A model generated the notes under the pieces. It was given only the letters and a program-made list of their open reading frames with translations, was not told where the DNA came from and did no database searches. From Ciceribacter lividus (GTDB taxonomy: Bacteria > Pseudomonadota > Alphaproteobacteria > Rhizobiales > Rhizobiaceae), in NCBI RefSeq assembly GCF_003337715.1, contig NZ_QPIX01000002.1, positions 402,862-452,371 on the forward strand: DNA of 49,510 nt, read 5' to 3'. Shown piece by piece: positions 47,812 to 49,510 of this stretch. Numbering within the stretch: the stretch's first letter is position 1; the number at the start of each line of letters is the position of its first letter. The position numbers and the translations under genes are program-made.

Positions 47812-48264
47812 CTACGCGGCGGCATTCTTCCTGGGGCGACCACCCTTGAGGCCATTGAGTCTCGATGAAGTGGCTTTCGCGCCGGACTTTGCCTTCCCGC
47901 CAGTAGCCCCCAATTGCGCCGCCATCCACTTTCTGGATCCCAAAATTCCGTCCATCAGAGCTGGAACATAGAGATCGGCATCGATATCCGGCCAGTGAAG
48001 CCCAAGGCCCTTGGCCTCGACAACGACGTTGTTCAATTGCGAAGCGTTAGCGCCTTGCAGCCCTTGCAGTTTCTCGACGGGAAAACCGAGGAAAGAGCCG
48101 TTGTTAAGCACCACAACGATGGCATCATGCTCAGCGTCGTAGCGGGCCGACGTGGCGTATGGCCCCATCTGCGACTTCATTCCGCTCACGTTGGCCATGT
48201 CGAACTCAAGATCAGAAATCTCCATGGATTCGGCTCCATGCTTCGCAGATACCTTTTCGCGCAT
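47812..48264 (-). CDS. DUF2442-domain protein, putative antitoxin partner
   Basis: The 150-residue protein has the DUF2442 pattern (ATSARYDAEHDAIVVVLNNGSFLGFPVEKLQGLQGA, then HWPDIDADLYVPALMDGILGSRKWMA) and a basic Gly/Lys tail (KAKSGAKATSSRLNGLKGGRPRK). It is encoded downstream of a DUF4160 gene with a 53-nt overlap. Such pairs are common and behave like toxin-antitoxin modules in genome context; activity is not proven. Confidence 0.85.
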   Translation of the reverse strand: MREKVSAKHGAESMEISDLEFDMANVSGMKSQMGPYATSARYDAEHDAIVVVLNNGSFLGFPVEKLQGLQGANASQLNNVVVEAKGLGLHWPDIDADLYVPALMDGILGSRKWMAAQLGATGGKAKSGAKATSSRLNGLKGGRPRKNAAA

Positions 48265-48460
48265 CGTTCAAACTCCTTGCGATCCTACCGAGTTCTGGTT
48301 TTCCGAACCCTCTGTTCTCTCTCAGCTCTGGCGGCCCATCAGGGCAGTTCATAATGAAAACCGCAGAGCAGCCGTTGCCAATGACGTGTACATGAGCAGG
48401 CCGATGATCGTTGGGATAAATGACCGCTCGCAGCCCTGCGAAATTCAACACCGTTGGCAT
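48212..48460 (-). CDS. DUF4160-domain protein, putative toxin partner
   Basis: The 82-residue protein matches DUF4160 (MPTVLNFAGLRAVIYPNDHRPAHVHVIGNGCSAVF, then LNDARKGICEAWSRIHGDF). The HxPAHVHV motif is characteristic. It is the first gene of the pair with the DUF2442 protein. AAGGTGAACATAG precedes the ATG, and a perfect palindrome lies 23 nt upstream of the start. Confidence 0.88.
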   Translation of the reverse strand: MPTVLNFAGLRAVIYPNDHRPAHVHVIGNGCSAVFIMNCPDGPPELRENRGFGKPELGRIARSLNDARKGICEAWSRIHGDF

Positions 48461-48482
48461 CTATGTTCACCTTATATCAAAA

Positions 48483-48496
48483 CCTAAGCGCTTAGG
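48483..48496. promoter_or_regulatory. Palindromic operator candidate of the DUF4160/DUF2442 pair
   Basis: CCTAAGCGCTTAGG is a perfect 14-bp palindrome located 23 to 36 nt upstream of the DUF4160 start codon, next to an AT-rich TTTTGATATAAGG that could be the -10 region. Its position suits a repressor site overlapping the promoter, possibly bound by one of the pair (inference). Confidence 0.55.
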
Positions 48497-48786
48497 AAAG
48501 CGGTTTCTTTCGATCGCTGACGAATTGAAGTCATAACCTGCCGCGCTTAATCAGCGGTTGAATTGTCCGCATTGATTTCGATCGACTCCTGCCGATCGCC
48601 CTGGTATGGTCCGCGGCATGTTCAGGTTCATAGACATACGACAACGCTGATTTTCCGTTCGCCATCTCCGGCGATGTCCTGTCGTATTGCGTATCCCCAA
48701 GGGACTGAACATGCCCACCAACTTCCCGTCCGTCATTCCGCCGCAGAACTCCATCTCCTCTGAATTGGAGGCCCTTCGGAGGGTAG

Positions 48787-49431
48787 AAATATTGGGGCAA
48801 CCAGCACTTCCTACTGTCACCCTATTGCCGCACCTTCACGCTTAGAAACCTCCGTGCATTCGACGAGGAGCGGTCCTACAAGGCCTTCTGCTTCATCCGC
48901 TGGCCGGATACGGAAGGGAAACCGACCTGCGTCCGCTGCTCACACTCGAACTGCTGGGAGATCCGGCGCCGTCGCTTCAAACGCCAGGCGTGCCGCCGCG
49001 AGTTCTCGGTCACCACCGGGACTGTCTTTGCCTTCCGCAAAATGAGCTTCCAGGACATCCTGGCGGGCCTTTGGTTCTCGGTAAATTCGGTCAAGGGCAA
49101 GAGCGCCCTCCAGCTCTCGCGCGAGCTCGGCTGTCAGTATAAGACCGCATGGGTGTTGCTCATGAAGATGCGCGAGGCGATCTCGACCAGGCGCTTCCGA
49201 ATGATGCTCGAAGGCGAGATTCACATCGACGGCAAATACGCTGGCGGCCACATCAAGCCGGAGAACCGCAAGGAGGATCGCGTCGATCGACGTCGAGCCG
49301 AGAACCAGAACTTCAAACGCCTGACAATCCTGACGCTCATGGAGAAGACACCGTTCGGCCGCGGCCGCGAGCAAACCCTGACGCGCGTCGTCCGGAGCGA
49401 GGATTCCAACGAAGCTGTCAATGCCGCGTGA
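48787..49431 (+). pseudogene. Degenerate, truncated IS1595-family transposase
   Basis: Reading from 48787 in one frame gives KYWGNQHFLLSPYCRTFTLR, then a zinc ribbon (CVRC, later CRR in place of CxxC), EEIHIDGKYAGGHIKPENRKEDRV with the first catalytic Asp, and ends in RSEDSNEAVNAA. This is the N-terminal two-thirds of an ISXO2-like transposase, usually about 300 residues. A TAG stop directly precedes the frame and no start codon is visible, and the C-terminal part with later catalytic acids is missing. The break falls where an IS21-type end begins. Confidence 0.8.
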
Positions 49432-49510
49432 ATTTTCCCCAGAAGTGCCGCAGTAAAATTCCCCAGTTATGCCGACGTCGACGACATGGCGAATTGAGGA
49501 TTTTTCGGCG
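49416..49510. mobile_element. Left end of a probable IS21-family element (partial)
   Basis: A TGT at 49416 is followed by two 22-nt direct repeats, 49421-49442 and 49445-49466, of the form (A/G)TGCCG...TTCCCCAG, with a third partial copy at 49469 (ATGCCG). The period is exactly 24 nt. Multiple direct terminal repeats with TTCCCCA are typical of IS21-family ends, where IstA binds. The element continues past the window and appears to have cut the IS1595-type transposase. Confidence 0.65.

Overview
The window comes from an alphaproteobacterium, most likely a member of the Rhizobiaceae (Ensifer/Sinorhizobium, Rhizobium or Shinella type). This rests on GC-rich coding with G/C-ending codons, the order secY-adk-rpsM-rpsK-rpoA-rplQ, rhizobial-looking protein sequences, and a mosaic palindromic intergenic repeat at 37959-38135. 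The genus is not fixed by anything I can see.

Region 1 (1-15330) is the ribosomal-protein superoperon, all on the + strand. It begins with the tail of tuf, followed by an S10 block (rpsJ, rplC, rplD, rplW, rplB, rpsS, rplV, rpsC, rplP, rpmC, rpsQ), a spc block (rplN, rplX, rplE, rpsN, rpsH, rplF, rplR, rpsE, rpmD, rplO, secY, adk) and an alpha block (rpsM, rpsK, rpoA, rplQ). Several terminator-like hairpins punctuate it (252, 346, 5754, 8873, 10308, 14742, 15299), which suggests attenuation or termination between blocks. A second, diverged copy of the last 33 nt of tuf lies just after tuf.

Region 2 (15379-31610) is ordinary chromosomal content. It holds an ECF42-type sigma factor operon (YciI/DGPF protein, VOC protein, sigma factor) with a candidate self-recognised promoter; a fused aconitase X (probable cis-3-hydroxy-L-proline dehydratase); a periplasmic serine hydrolase divergent from an AraC-type regulator; the MsrPQ periplasmic methionine sulfoxide repair pair; ilvD; a three-gene cytochrome b561/cytochrome c module; a DegP/DegQ-type protease followed by rarA; a DUF1883 protein; and a GNAT acetyltransferase.

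Region 3 (31712-37944) carries a copper-handling set on the - strand: a Cu(I) P1B-ATPase, a Tat-exported Met-rich multicopper oxidase and a DUF2946 protein. It is followed by a HIT hydrolase, a Gly/Asn-rich exported protein and a DUF559 nuclease-fold protein.

Region 4 (about 38148-49510) is accessory DNA. Its core is a Tn7-like transposition operon reading leftward (tnsA, tnsB, tnsC, a long tniQ). Repeats resembling TnsB sites lie at the tniQ side, and a terminator closes the operon. Two unrecognised small genes precede tnsA. Beyond them lie a nearly 1-kb gene-poor stretch, a 224-residue orphan gene, a DUF4160/DUF2442 pair behind a perfect palindrome, and a degenerate IS1595-type transposase. 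That transposase is cut off by what looks like the end of an IS21-family element with 24-nt periodic repeats. The right end of the Tn7-like element was not found. The TnsA homologue lacks the usual lysine of its catalytic centre, which is the most unusual feature of the window.
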